NCBI RefSeq assembly: GCF_020360975.1
Contig: NW_025408667.1
Span: forward strand, 8,680,001-8,744,000
Length of the DNA stretch: 64,000 nt
Source of the DNA: Hirsutella rhossiliensis
Taxonomy: Eukaryota > Ascomycota > Sordariomycetes > Hypocreales > Ophiocordycipitaceae
Direction: 5' to 3'
Position 1 is the stretch's first letter. Every line of letters starts with the position of its first letter. The notes under the pieces are model-generated. The model had not been told where the DNA came from. It worked only from the letters and a program-made list of their open reading frames with translations, and did not search any database. Both the position numbers and the translations under genes were made by a program. Positions 1 through 11,700 of this stretch are shown piece after piece.

Positions 1-526
1 GGTCAGGATAAGCCTATCCTTACAAACAAAAATATGCATAAAATGCATAAGTCAATTACGAGCAGAACGGATACCCTATTGCCTATTTTGGCCTAGCGGT
101 TCCGAAGATATCCGCGATACGAGAATAGGTAGGGCATAGAACATTCTGGTTAAATCCACTACTCATGCCAGAACCCATAGTCTTACGTCAACCATCACGC
201 CACAATCAGACCACCTACTAAGTTAGGAAGATATACTATAGATAGAGCTTTTTAAGCACTATAGAATGTGCTAGAAAGCTAACTAATTGGTCTACTAGTG
301 GGCGAGCAATGGTCTATAAAAGACGAAGGATTTCCCTAGGAGTAGTAGAAAAAAGGAGCAAGTATATAAGCATCTTTTGCAACGCTATTCTTTTAATATA
401 TTATTCAGCCCCTTATATGCTCGTTATAAATTCCAGACGAAATCCTACCCTATACTCCTTCGACCGATCTTTCCGCTTACGTCATCGATTACCCGATTCT
501 GCGCTTATTGCTCATACCTTCTTATA
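1..526 (+). mobile_element. LTR-X, copy 1, cut by window start
   Basis: This is the 3' three quarters of a long terminal repeat that recurs at 12224-12920 (minus), 32573-33269 (plus) and 52845-53540 (minus). The full repeat is 697 bp and starts TATAAGAA and ends TTCTTATA. These are inverted ends that would read TGTAAGAA and TTCTTACA before RIP. This copy and the one at 12224 still hold many CA and TG dinucleotides, so they are the youngest or least mutated of the four. A TATA box (TATAAAAG) lies at about 314. No internal coding region of this element is seen in the window. The left target duplication lies outside the window. Short ORFs here are not conserved in the other copies and are not called. 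Confidence 0.85.
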
Positions 527-605
527 GATAACCTCCTAGATAAAGCTAAGTCGCTTAAAAGGCTAAATAAGGAATAGGCCGCCCGATAGAACGCTAGGGA
601 AGACG

Positions 606-1130
606 CGATCTAATAATACTAAACTACCCTTTACCCTACCGACTTCCTACCTCGGTTTAATAAGGCAATAACGCTAGACCGTTATAAGGGCCTCCCTAAG
701 TATATTAGTATAGTAATTACCTAGATATATATAGGAAAGATCGGGCTTAACGACTTCCTCTTTAACTAATAGGTCCTTAGCGTAGTTTCGCTAATATATA
801 CCTATAGATAAAGACGGGATACTATCTACTATACGATAATCGACTATCTACTAACGGTAGAGGTAAGGGAGTCCCTCTTAATACGGGCCCGGGATATAGG
901 TAACGTAAGAGTAGGCCTCTAAGAGAAAAGGACTATAGCGCCGCTAGCGTAATAGTTCCTTTACTTAAGTAGGCTCTACTAGTTCGACCTAGCTCGGAGG
1001 CTATATATAGATATACCGGATAATAGAACTAGGGTCGCGCTAAGGATAGAGCGGCCCTAACTAAGACTACCTTAGCTAACTACCTCCCTTACTAGGGCGA
1101 CCTAGAAAGGGAGAGGACTTATAATTATAA
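606..1130 (+). pseudogene. Decayed ORF, unrecognised
   Basis: One plus-strand frame reads through about 170 codons in which every stop is TAA or TAG at a site expected for a former CAA, CAG or TGG. Undoing that would give a continuous basic protein rich in Leu, Ile, Tyr and Arg, with stretches such as RYKGLPKYISIV and TIIDYLLTVEVRESLL. I do not recognise a family, and there is no zinc knuckle, protease, reverse transcriptase or transposase motif. It lies beside LTR-X copy 1 and could be part of that element's interior or of another transposon. The region has no CA or TG at all from 668 on, so RIP is saturated. Confidence 0.4.
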
Positions 1131-1664
1131 GACTATAGCTTTAACTAAACTAAACCTAGACTAAGCGTAATCCTCGCTAATTAAACTATAGACCGAATAA
1201 AACTAATATAACTTAACTAAACCGACCTTAATAGCTATAGAATAAGACTTACTACTAAAAGACCGTAACCGAATAAGACCTAACCTAGAACTAAACTAAG
1301 ATAGAGCCGATAACTAGCCCCCCTTAAACTATAACCCTAGCCTAGCTTATCGGTAGTAACGTCTGCCTTATTATCGCGGTAAGAATAATAAGACCCCCTT
1401 AAGGTAGTACGTAGAGTATAGGAGGGAGTAACCTAAGGCTTACGAGGAGTATAGGGACTACTACCGCTATAAGAACCCTAACGATAACTAAATAGACCTA
1501 ACCCCGAACCTAAACTAGAGCTAGCTTAGACGGCTAGCTTACGAGATAAAGTAACGACCGGGGTCTATACTAAGGTAGGACCTATACTAGCGGCGGTATA
1601 GAGGCGTTCGCTACGGCCTATACTATAACTATAGATCTAATCGAGGTTAAGACTAGTAATAATC
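1131..1664. other. RIP-mutated repeat DNA, no assignable gene
   Basis: The open character of the upstream frame fades here. A short Arg/Tyr-rich reading is visible near 1330-1480 on the plus strand but I cannot assign it. No LTR ends, tandem repeats or RNA gene were found. Confidence 0.4.
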
Positions 1665-2480
1665 TTAGCTAGGACTAAACCGCGACGGCTATAAAGACGC
1701 TATTAGACGAAGTTAAGAGCGTTAGTAGGATCGGTAGGCGACGTAAGACAGGGACGCTTTAAGGCGGGCTCGGCGCTAGGAGAACTACCGGGCTACGGCT
1801 TAGCGTTAAAGGGAGACGCGGTTAGCTCCTAAGCCGGCTCCGTAACGGCTGCGGGTATAGATACCTTAGCCTTAGCCTTAGATAGGGCCTTAAACGCGGC
1901 TGCCGCCTTACCCTTACCTTTGCCCTTCCCTTTATTAATAGGGATTAGGGTCGGAATAGGCCTAGTAAGACTAGTAAGATTAAAGCCGCTATCCTCCGCG
2001 TTAGGGCCGTCGCTAGTAATAAGATAGAAATAGTTAGCGAGATCGTTAACCGCTATAAGAGTCTTCTAAGCGACTAAGAGCGACTTAGGCCCGACCTAGG
2101 CTAAGGTCTTAATAGCGTCGCTAAACTTACCTAAGTACTTCTCTAAGGACTTATATATATAGTAGGTATTATCTATAAAATAGGTAAAAGCTAACGCGAG
2201 CGTTTCTATATTCTTAGCGACTATAGCCGGACTAAGGGCGGACTCGCTTAACGCGCCCTTACCCTTAGTAGCGGGGGCCTTCTAACTAGTATAAATATAA
2301 GTTTCTAGAGTAGTATAATAAAGGCGCTCCTATACTAAACCCTTAATAAGGGAAGGGCTATCGACCTTAGACTATACTTAGTAGAGGGCATTAGCGGCCT
2401 CCTCGCTTTTAAAGGTAATCTAGAACTTAGATTAGTACTAAACTCAGATAGTACTATAGTAGGAAGGGGTTACTTACTCG
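1665..2480 (-). pseudogene. Decayed ORF, Lys/Ala/Pro-rich, unrecognised
   Basis: On the minus strand about 250 codons stay open except for TAA and TAG at RIP-type positions. The N-terminal part is helical and leads into a low-complexity Gly-Lys run (GKGKGKGKA) near 1910-1940, then an Ala/Lys/Pro/Ser-rich C-terminal tail that ends in paired stops near 1665. The layout (structured N-terminus, basic linker, disordered tail) would suit a gag-like or LINE ORF1-like nucleic-acid-binding protein, but no zinc knuckle or other diagnostic motif survives, so this is only a guess. CpG is kept while CpA is gone, so the stretch is more GC-rich than its surroundings. Confidence 0.45.
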
Positions 2481-3343
2481 GTAATAAGACTAGTTAAAGT
2501 TAGCATAAGCGATATACGCTTTAGCCTTTATAGCTATTAAAGTTAGTAAAAATATTAAAGGTAGGACCGACCTAAGATAAAGCCGGGATTAATATATATA
2601 AGACTAGTTTTAATAGCCGGTAAAGGACTTATAGGTAAGCTTATTAGTAAGACGCCCGATATATATAAAATATAGGATAGAGCGCTCTGATCCCGCTACT
2701 ATAGCGACTTTCTTATAAGGAGGGGGTTTTAGAGGAGGCGAGCCGCTACTACCTAAGTTAGCTTCCTAGTTAGATATTATAACGCGACGACGAGCGAACT
2801 AAATATAGTATTAAGGAGACCCGGAGTTATAGAAACGAGGTAGGTAAGGTAGTAGTTAGGCCTATAAAAGAGATAGATAATAGAGGGATAGGAGGAGGCA
2901 CGTATAAAACTAAGGGGGGAGGGTAGGTATATATAGGCGCGAGCTAGGCGCGCGTAATTAGTAACTATAAGATAGAGGGTAAATATAGGCCGCCGCGCCC
3001 TTAATCGGGAAATCGCGTAGCCGGATAAGAACCGATTTACGATTAGCGGAGCCGGCCGACCGAATTTCGATTAGCCGGCCCTACCTAAGAGCGACCTATA
3101 CTAGCGCCCGGCCCGGCAACCGGATATTACCTGCCCTACTAACTAACGGACCGATAAGCTAATATAACCGCGGCTACGCGGCTACGACGCGGGAGCTAAG
3201 GTAAATAGAGGCGCCCGCGAGTCGGGCCCCTAGAGAGAGACTACTACCTATAACCCTAGGCCTAGGCTAGCGAGCCCGGGCCGCGGCTGCTCGGGATAGT
3301 AGCGGCTATAGCCCGAGAGGGCCCGCGCCGAGACGCGATTTCG
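2481..3343. other. GC-rich, CpG-rich stretch, no gene seen
   Basis: From about 2900 the sequence becomes clearly GC-rich with many CG dinucleotides, unlike the AT-rich DNA on its right. I found no reading frame worth calling, no RNA gene and no LTR ends. It runs directly into the SINE-like tail at 3344, so it may be the body of a longer non-LTR element that shares that tail. Confidence 0.4.
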
Positions 3344-3538
3344 CGGGAGGAGCCCGCGGTAGCCGGCGTAAATTTCCTATATACTACTACTACGACCTCG
3401 TTTAAGGCAGACCCGCACTAAAAGAGGGGAGGGTTTTCCCCTAAGCACTCTAGTTTTTCCCTCCTATTTAATATTAAAGTTCTAGATACTTTTAGCTAGG
3501 TCCTTAGTATAATCTTAATAATAATAATAATAATAATA
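3344..3538 (+). repeat. SINE-like 3' tail, partial copy
   Basis: This segment matches the last 190 or so bases of the two complete SINE-like elements at 24198-24956 and 61556-62334 (minus). It contains the same pyrimidine/purine block (about 3420-3460) and ends in the same AATAAT-type trinucleotide tail (about 3515-3538). The tRNA-like head is absent. Either a 5'-truncated SINE joined to other DNA, or the 3' end of the LINE that mobilises the SINE. Sharing of a 3' end between a SINE and its partner LINE is well known, but no reverse transcriptase was found upstream. Confidence 0.65.
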
Positions 3539-5317
3539 TAATTTATTTCTAAGAAATCCTTTAGTAAGGACCTTAGCTTTATTATCTAATAAAAGGACTT
3601 TATTTCCTCCTATTAAGGCATAGGTATTATTAAAATAAGATTAAGATAGTATATTTACCCTTAATTTAGGTATATAAAAGTAGTCTTAAAGGATATACCT
3701 TTTTCTACTATATAGGAACTTAAATACTAAGTCCCCCTTTCCTTTTACTAATATAAAGCCTTTAAAGCTTTTCCCTAGTAAACTTTAGACTTAATTTCTT
3801 TATAGTTAATAAGGAAATTCTTATTAGATACTATATACTTAGTAGCTCTAGTATTATATATAAAATTAAAGATCCTTTTATTTTTATAACTAGGAAATCC
3901 TCCTTCTCTTACCTTTAAGACTAATTCCTTTATTTTAGGAATTAAGGCTTTTAAAGGTCCTAAAAGAGAGTCTTTATTAGCTTTTACTATAGGGGTAATT
4001 ATAGAGGTTAAAATTACCTCTAAATCCTTAAACGTATATATAGGTGTCGGGGCCCTAGAAAGGTCTATAAGGTCGATATCTAGGTCTATATTTTCTTCTT
4101 ACGAAGCTATATTTAAGACCTTATTACTATCTTTTAAATTAGACTCTAGCTCGGTAATTCGAGCCTTCCTTCTTTTATTAGTAGTAGAAATACTACTAAA
4201 AGGGGATTTCTTCTTAGAAGAAGAAGAAGAAAAAGACTTTCTCTTCTTAGAAATTTAAGTCCTATCGTCCTTTTTTCCTTAATTAATACCTAATAAGCGG
4301 GAGCCTTATTTAGGTATAATTTATAGTAATTTACTATAAAATGCCCTGGTTTTTTATATTCCTTATAATAAGGAGTATCTATAGAATTTCTATAGGATTT
4401 CTATAGCTTCCTTTATATTAAGAAGGCTTTCTCTAAAGATTCGTTTATATCCTCTATTCTTCTAGCTTCGTCTAAAAGACTAGCTATAAGGGTTTCGAGG
4501 GTAAACGCTATAGAATTATACCTAAGGCTCTACGTAATATTTATAATATAGCTTCTAAATTCCTTATTAAGGCAATTAAGAATCTATACTATAAGAATAA
4601 CTTCCGGAATTTCTATATTACGGGATTTTAAATCCTCGTAGATTTCCTTTACCTTATAAAGGTATTTCTCTAAATTAGAGTCTAAGGGACTAAGATTAAA
4701 GAGCTGCTTAATAAGTAGATAATTTAATAAAAAGTTCGACGGATTATATAGCTTTTTAAGCTTATCCTACGCTTCTTTAGTATTTTTTAGATACCGAATT
4801 TATATTAAGGGACTATCTTTAACTTAAAGGAATATTATAAATAAAGCCTCTATAGTCTATATATAATTTACTTGCTTTAGAGCAGCAATAAGCTTTTATT
4901 TTATAAGGATAGCTTCTATCCTCGTAGTCTATAAGGTATAATTTAAATTTCCCTTAAGTCTAGTAAATTCGTATTCTTTCTATCTACCTATTTTATATAA
5001 ATTCGGTATTATTTCGTTCGTAGGGATCGAGAAGTCTAGACGGGAGTTTTAGAGCATAGGAAGGTAAAAGAAGTTAGGGGGAATTTCGAAAGGAATTTTA
5101 ATTAAATATTTCGACGAGGAATTTTAAAGGTATAAGTAGTTAATTTCCTAGCTTAAAAAGAGTAAGCTAGGCTTATAACCTCTTAAGGTATATAAGTAAA
5201 AGTAGAATTTTAGGAAATTAAGGAATTACGTAAGACTATATAGTAAAGGGGAAGAAGGAGTATAAGGTAGGATTTTTAATAGAATTTATTAGTAATATAT
5301 TAGTATATAAAAGAGGT
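3539..5317 (-). pseudogene. Copia-C gag-protease relic
   Basis: The minus strand carries the 5' half of a Ty1/Copia polyprotein. The gag part runs down from about 5260 to 4100. The protease follows at about 3900-3560. Its active site, normally D-T-G-A-T, reads N-T-R-A-T at 3841-3855; both losses are G-to-A changes. Downstream text such as LRVNILS and YALIGGNKVLLLDN fits the family region after the protease. Integrase and reverse transcriptase are missing because the SINE-like tail at 3538 ends the element. A 5' LTR may begin at 5318 (TGTTAAAG on the plus strand). It might belong to the same family as Copia-B, but the two relics cover different parts and cannot be compared. Confidence 0.7.
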
Positions 5318-5870
5318 GTTAAAGTTAATAATACTCTATCTATCTACTAGCGGACATACTATCTTATATAGATAATTATAGCTAAACGGAAGAACCTTTT
5401 AGGCCTAGATTTAGGCTACTATATAGCCCTAAGACTAAGGAATTCCGTAATACCTCGAGTAAATCTAAAAGTGTCTTAGTTTTACTAATATTCGTGTTTA
5501 AAGGAGGTTAGTCGTACTAGTATTTTTAAGAGGTCTTAGCTAGTATTCTAAGCTAGCTTTATTCCTTTAATTCCCGATTATACGATAACCGGCAACCCGT
5601 TTAATATATAATAATATATAAAATAACGAGCGATTCTTACTCTATAGGATAAGAATTTATCTATAATTAATATACTACTTATTAGCTTATATAATCGGGA
5701 GAGTATATTATAGCTACTTTATTTATAGTAGGAACACCGTTCCTTATAACTAATAATACTAATCCCTAGCTTACTCTATAAAACCGCTATTAAATAGTAT
5801 TTTAGTAATCTTAGCGAATCTAACTAAGCTATACTTTATACCTTAGACTAAGGATATACTACTTAGTATA
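5318..5870. other. Probable Copia-C LTR and junction to Gypsy-A
   Basis: The stretch starts TGTTAAAGTTAATAA, which would be the inner end of a minus-orientation Copia-C 5' LTR. The outer end is not clear and no second copy exists in the window to define it. No reading frame is supported. The 5' LTR of Gypsy-A, if present, must also lie here but I could not delimit it. Confidence 0.35.
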
Positions 5871-6214
5871 CTAAACTATAAAAACGCTTCGCTATCTAGC
5901 TAGAAGTAGCTTTAAGATCGTTATAAATAAAACGATTTACTACCTTAAATATTATAAATAAAGCTAACTTCTATAAATAAATATTAAAGCTCTACTAAAA
6001 AGTAAAAGTAGTACTATACTTAAAAGAGCACCTTACTATATTAGTCTATTAATAACTAGATATATTACTATAAGAATTATTCTACTAACCTACTAGTCTA
6101 GAATTATTTAATACCTAGATTAATAACTATAAGTAACTTATCCTATAATTAGAAACTAAGCTAATAGTTAGGTTATAAGGGAAGATAAGTAATATAGTAA
6201 AAGGATATATATAA

Positions 6215-7345
6215 GGCGGGTTACGTAAAACTAAGAATAAGACTATAGTAAACTCTACCTTATCTATAGCTAAACTAACTAGCTAGAAACCCTAGGAATA
6301 AAGATAATTTTAATAGAAAGGAAATATAACGACTATATTAAGATAGAATAATCTACGCTAAGTAAATATAGGCCTAGTACTAAACTAGTTAACTAGTCCT
6401 TAAACCGGACTATAGCCTTATAAATACTAAAGAATAAGTATAAGTATTATAAGATATAGAGTTTCTAAATACCTTATAAGTACTAGAAAGGTAGCTTAGC
6501 TTAGTTAACTAGCTATAGTACTTAGTAGCTTACTTTTCTTAAAGGGTAGAGGCGCTCTAGGTTTAGAAAACAGCGATACTTAAGAAAGTATAGGATAGTT
6601 AAGCGCTACTTAAAGGATCGGTAAGGAATAAATATACCTTTAAAGCAACGTACTAACCTTCCTTAGCGGAGAAATAAGCTTTCTAAGATATTATAAACGC
6701 TCTTATAAAACTAATATAGCTATACTATTTCGACCTATAATAGCTATTATTCCTATAAATCGACGCTAGCTATAAGCTAGGGTTTATAATAGTAGCCTTC
6801 TACCTTATACTAAGGGTAGACTAGAACCTAAGAAGGACCCTACCTTAAATAAGTATCTAGCTAATCCTTTACCTTAGTAAACGCTTAACTAGTAAAGAAC
6901 CTAGATATTAGCCTACTAAACTTAAAGTCGCTTATCTTTCCTAGGTATATTAAAAGCTTTAGTTATATATTATCTCTACCTTACTATTAAAGGTCGTTAT
7001 ATTAACTAACTACGCTACTACTAATATAAACCTTAAGTAAATATCGCTATTTACTATTAGTATAAAGACTAATAATTAGCTCGTGCTCCCTTTATAGTAC
7101 CTTAGCTAGTTTCCCTTAAAGGTCTACTATATTAAGTTACGCAAAACTAAGAACGAGACTATAGTAAACTCTACCTTATCTATAGCTAAACTAACTAGCT
7201 AAAAACCCTAGGAATAAGGATAATTTTAATAGAATGGAAATATAATAACTATATTAAGATAGAATAATCTATGCTAGGTAAATATAAGCTTAGTAATAAA
7301 CTAGTTAGCTAGTCCCTAAACCGGACTATAGCCTTAGGATTTAAA
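6215..7345 (+). repeat. Internal duplication in Gypsy-A (gag piece + pol piece)
   Basis: Bases 6215-6420 and 7135-7345 are direct repeats of one gag segment. Between them, 6421-7132 repeats the reverse transcriptase/RNase H segment found at 9376-10091. The left joint has short shared sequence (AGCCT followed by TAA) and the right joint follows CTACTATATT. The order gag-pol-gag is what a tandem duplication of a copy lacking its middle 2 kb would give, or template switching during reverse transcription. Both copies have been mutated by RIP since then. Confidence 0.8.
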
Positions 7346-7734
7346 ACTAAAGGAGGGCTCTTAGGAAAACTTAATCGTTATTAACCTCGCCTATTAGCTT
7401 TAAGCGGCACTAACTAATAACTAAGGCGGGATCTATCTTTCCTAAGAAATATAAAACTAGATCTTATTTACTTAGGATAAAGGGCTAGAAGATAGTAATA
7501 CTACCGCTAACGTAAGAGAAGAAACTAAAGAAATAAAAGATAAGATCTTATTTATTCCCGATTTAATAGAAGTAGAACTTATAAGACTAAGCCGTTCGCT
7601 TAAAATACTAAGGAACTAGCTAACTATAAGAGCGGCGCTATAAACCGAAATATTAAATCTATTAAAGCCGTCTTAGTTTATATACGCTTAGATATCTATC
7701 TTTAAAACTAAAGGCTTAGACTAGCTATTAAACG

Positions 7735-8075
7735 TATATATAGACTCCGGCGTAGCCCGCTCTATAATTAAGGAAGACTAGCTTAACTACTTTAATAATA
7801 TAACCTTTAATATAACTTAGTAGGTCCTACTATCTAGTATAGGAAAAAGCTAAACTAAGGGTTAAGCGACCTTAATAATAAATATCCTAGGGAAATAAAG
7901 AATAGGATTTAAGGTTAGATAATTTACTATTAGCGCCTAAGTAGTCTAGACCCTATTTATAAGATTATTACTTAGATAAGATTTCTTAGTACTAAATAAA
8001 GTCGATATCTTAAATTCTAAGGGAATAATATTTATTAGCTTATATAGTAACCTAATAGTTATAGCTCGCTTAACT
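7735..8075 (+). pseudogene. Gypsy-A aspartic protease relic
   Basis: The frame reads YIDSGVARSII, with the retropepsin active site Asp-Ser-Gly at 7743-7751 intact and the next Ala changed to Val. A later stretch reading RLLLR-stop-DFLVLNKVDIL matches the second conserved block of the family, in which a Gly and a Gln codon would have been lost by RIP. The family protease cuts the Gag-Pol polyprotein in the virus-like particle. Several in-frame stops show it is dead. Confidence 0.75.
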
Positions 8076-8899
8076 TAATAGGGCTACGCGATCTATTATT
8101 AGGTTATATACTAAGCCGACGTCGATATCCCTGTATATAAGATAAAACGCTTACTAGCGTAGATTAAGGATATACTAAGGGATCGTACCTTAGTATTCTT
8201 TCTAAGAGACCTATTATTAGCCTATAACTTAATCTAAGGTATAACTCTAGTTATAGCGGTTAATACTACTACTCGCCGCGTTAGATTTAAGAAAGGATAG
8301 TACTTAAGAATACTAATAGACCTTAGTAATAAAATATAGTTTTTATAGATCGACCTACTTAAGGAAACCCTAGCTAGGGTAACTCCGATTAAAGAGCTAG
8401 CTATCTAAAAAACTATAGAATATAGCGACCTATACTAAGTTATTAACCTATTAGTAGAACCTTAAAAAAAGGGAGCCCTAAGTCTATTAAAAGGGAACTC
8501 CTTTTATAGATATATAAATAGACTTTAAACTATAAGATTAGGATTTTATAAGACTATAGCCTCTTAGAAATAACTACTTTAAAGGACGTTAAAATCTATA
8601 ATTAAGACCCTATATTTATAAAAAAGATTTAATATATAGTCGCTTTCTTCCTAACCTTATAAAAGGACTAAGGTACTATTAAGGTCTACCTAAACTACTA
8701 TATATATATTCCGCTAATAGAAAATTAGTACCTATATAAACTAACGTTTAAGGCTTACCTACTTAGCTAGAAGGATAAGGTACTAATTAACTAGACTTAT
8801 AAGGACTTATACTAAAAGGGGTATATAGAATAAGCTATAAAGGTAACCTTATTCGCTTACCTTATATTTATAGTTTAGAGAACTATATATAGTAATAAA

Positions 8900-10091
8900 A
8901 AGGGCTAAATAATAATAGATATATACGCTCTTAATAGTATAGCTATCTTAAACGCTTACTTAATACCGCTTTAAGGAGATATAATCTTAAAGCTATAAGG
9001 GAAACGCTTTACTTTTACTATAGACGCTTAGTTTTTCTTTTATTAGTTCCTTATCTATAAGGAGTATCGGGAAAGGTTTATAGTAATTAGCTATAAAGGC
9101 TTAGAACGACTAATAGTAGCCCTAATAGGATATAAGAACTTACCTATATACGGTTAAAGATTTATAAACTAAATCCTCTAGGAATATATAGAATATTCCT
9201 TTAAGTATATCGATAATATTATAATATACTTAGATATAAAAGATAACTATATTTATTACTTCTAAGCTATCTTTTAACTCTTTATAGACTATAACCTAGC
9301 TTTAGCCGAATTAAAATTATTCTTAAGCTATCTATCTATAAAACTATTAGGATTTTAAGTTAATAGTATTAGCCTAATAAATACTAAAGAATAAGTATAA
9401 GTATTATAGGATATAAAGTTTCTAAATACCTTATAAGTACTAGAAAAGTAGCTTAGCTTAGTTAACTAGCTATAATACTTAGTAGCTTACTTCTCTTAAA
9501 AGGTAAATACGCTTTAAGTTTAGAAAATAGTAATACTTAAGGAAGTATAAGATAGTTAAGCGCTGCTTAAAGGATCGGTAAGGAATAGATATACTTTTAA
9601 GGTAATATACTAACCTTCCTTAGTAGAGAAATAAGCTTTCTAAGATATTATAAACGCTCTTATAAAACTAACGCGGCTATATTATTTTAACCTATAATAG
9701 CTATTATTCTTATAAATCGATACTAGCCGCGAGCTAAGCTTTATAGTAGTAGCCTTCTACCTTATACTAAGGGTAGACTAGAACCTAGGAAGGACCCCGC
9801 CTTAAATAAGTATCTAGCTAATCCTTTACCTTAGTAAACGCTTAACTAGCGGAGAACCTAAATACTAGCCTATTAAACTTAAAGTCGCTTATCTTTCTTA
9901 GGTATATTAAAAGCTTTAGTTATATATTATCTTTACCTTACTACTGAAGGTTATTATACTAACTAACTATACCGCTATTAGCGTAATCCTAAAGTAAATA
10001 TCGCTATTTACTATTAATATAAAAACTAATAATTAGCTTATACTCGCTTTATAATACCTTAGCTAGTTTCCCTTAAAGGTCTACTATATTC
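8900..10091 (+). pseudogene. Gypsy-A reverse transcriptase and RNase H relic
   Basis: The reading includes the conserved finger and palm text of fungal Gypsy RT (FFYQF near 9040, RERFIVISYKGLE near 9070-9105, VALIGYKN near 9118-9140). The catalytic YxDD box is YIDN at 9206-9217: the second Asp codon became AAT. RNase H follows to about 10090 and includes the line FLNTL...LSLVN typical of this group. The last 710 bp are present a second time at 6421-7132. Stops at former CAA, CAG and TGG codons occur throughout. Confidence 0.85.
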
Positions 10092-10349
10092 CTAGAACTA
10101 TAAATATCCTTACTAATATACTATCTTAACTACTATTTATAATACCTAGGAAAATATAAACCTAGGGAATTAGACCGCGTTTAAGAAGATAAAGCGCTAG
10201 TTAAATACGCGTATATAGTTATAGAATCCTTTATCTAACCTAACCTACGCTAGAAGATCTAAGGAGTATATATAGAAGAACCTAGGTAGGCCGGTATATT
10301 AATGTAGCTTATAAATAATAAGTCCTAGATTAGTCTCTTATTTATTTAG

Positions 10350-11700
10350 TAAAATAAGTTACTTTACTTAATTAAGTTTAAAGGTTATTATTAGCTTTAT
10401 ATCCCTACTATTTATACTAAGGAAATTATTATTAATAACTATACGTATAAATTTTACCTTAGACGGTAAAGGATATAAAAGGAGTTATCTTTTATATTCG
10501 CTATTACTAGCTATAAGAAACTTATTAATAGCTTTATTAATAAGTATAACGCTTACTATAGGAACTAAACCGACCGGTTAAAGGCCCTTAGCGAGTTAGT
10601 TCCGATTATATCCCTAGCCTTACCTTTTTATATAATCGCTATAAATTTTATTATAGGACTTTTAAACGTCCTTATAAACTAAACTCTATAAATACTACTT
10701 ATTAAGGTCTACTATAATATACTACTAATAGTAACTAATAAGTTCTTAAAAATAGGGCTCCTTATCCTAAGCTATAACTAGTTTATTATAGAAGACTAGG
10801 CTAAGGTACTATTTACTAAGTTAATATACTATAACTAAGGGATTCCTACTTAAATTATCTCTAACTAAGACCTTAAGTTCCGTTTAGTATTTTAGAAAGG
10901 ACTATAAATAGTATATAGGTCTAAGTTACTAGTATTTATAGCTTAGTATCCTTAGATTAATAGCTTATTAGAATAATATAACTAAGTAGTTAAAACCGCG
11001 CTTTAGTTTTTTATAACCGACTTCCTATCTTATTAATAAGTTAACGCGTTACTACTACTTTAATTTACCCTTAATAACTCTTACTTCTTAGTAATTAATA
11101 CCTTTTTAAGTAAGCTATTAACTAAGATATAAATAAATAATAGTAAGCAATACCTTAAAGAAGGCCCCTTATAAATAAATAAGGAGATACTTTAGGACTA
11201 AGCTAGGATCTTAATTGCTTTAGCTTAAGTAAGAATAAAAAAGTAGTATAATATAAAGTACTAAGTACTAAAGTTTAAACTTAGAGACTAAGTATAGCTC
11301 TAGCTAAGGAAAGGATATAGTATAGCTAATAGATATATAGTAAAGTTAAAGGAACGCTATATAGGACCGTTTAAAGTCCTTAAGCGGATCGGCTATCTAG
11401 CTTATAGCCTCGACCTAGCTAGATCCCTAAATATCTATAATATTATTTCCGTTATATAGCTATAGCCGGCTAAATAACTAAACGCTTAACCTAGCTTAGA
11501 ACTTAATACTAACTACTAGGAAGTTAAAAGAATCCTTAACTCTAGAACTTATAAATATAGCTAAGGGACCGCTTATATAAAATACCTTATTAGCTAGAAA
11601 AGCTAGCTAAGTAGCTATAATTCCTAGGTAGCTACTAAGGATATTATCGCTAAAGACCTTATCGAAGAATTTACTATATAGTAAGGAGTATTATAAGGTT
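10350..11700 (+). pseudogene. Gypsy-A integrase and chromodomain relic
   Basis: The integrase core is readable: the first catalytic block normally T-x-D-F is AINF near 10630-10645 (Asp to Asn), and the second reads IISN-stop-DLKFR near 10855-10880. The C-terminal module reads KERYIGPFKVLKRIGYLAYSL (about 11348-11410). A chromodomain-like segment follows, beginning EVKRILNSRTYKYS near 11520 and closing DIIAKDLIEEF near 11640-11672. Chromodomains bind methylated histone H3 Lys9 and steer integration to silent chromatin. Several stops; inactive. Confidence 0.8.

Larger units (their letters stand above)
5871..11700 (+). mobile_element. Gypsy-A chromovirus, RIP-degraded
   Basis: A Ty3/Gypsy element read left to right: decayed gag (5871 to about 7700), aspartic protease (about 7735-8075), reverse transcriptase and RNase H (about 8900-10090), integrase (about 10350-11480) and a C-terminal chromodomain (about 11505-11690). 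Domain order protease-RT-RNase H-integrase identifies Gypsy rather than Copia. The chromodomain places it among chromoviruses, which target heterochromatin. Stops interrupt every frame. The gag part carries an extra insert that is a duplicated gag and pol segment (6215-7345). LTRs were not defined on either side. Confidence 0.85.

Noticed and set aside
309..577. Short ORFs of 66-72 codons in LTR-X copy 1
   Set aside because: They overlap each other in different frames, lie in an LTR near its TATA box, and are not kept in LTR-X copies 3 and 4. No coding signal beyond the lack of stops.
3512..3538. AAT/TAA repeat as a simple microsatellite
   Set aside because: The same tail ends both full SINE copies at the same place, so it is the element's 3' tail.
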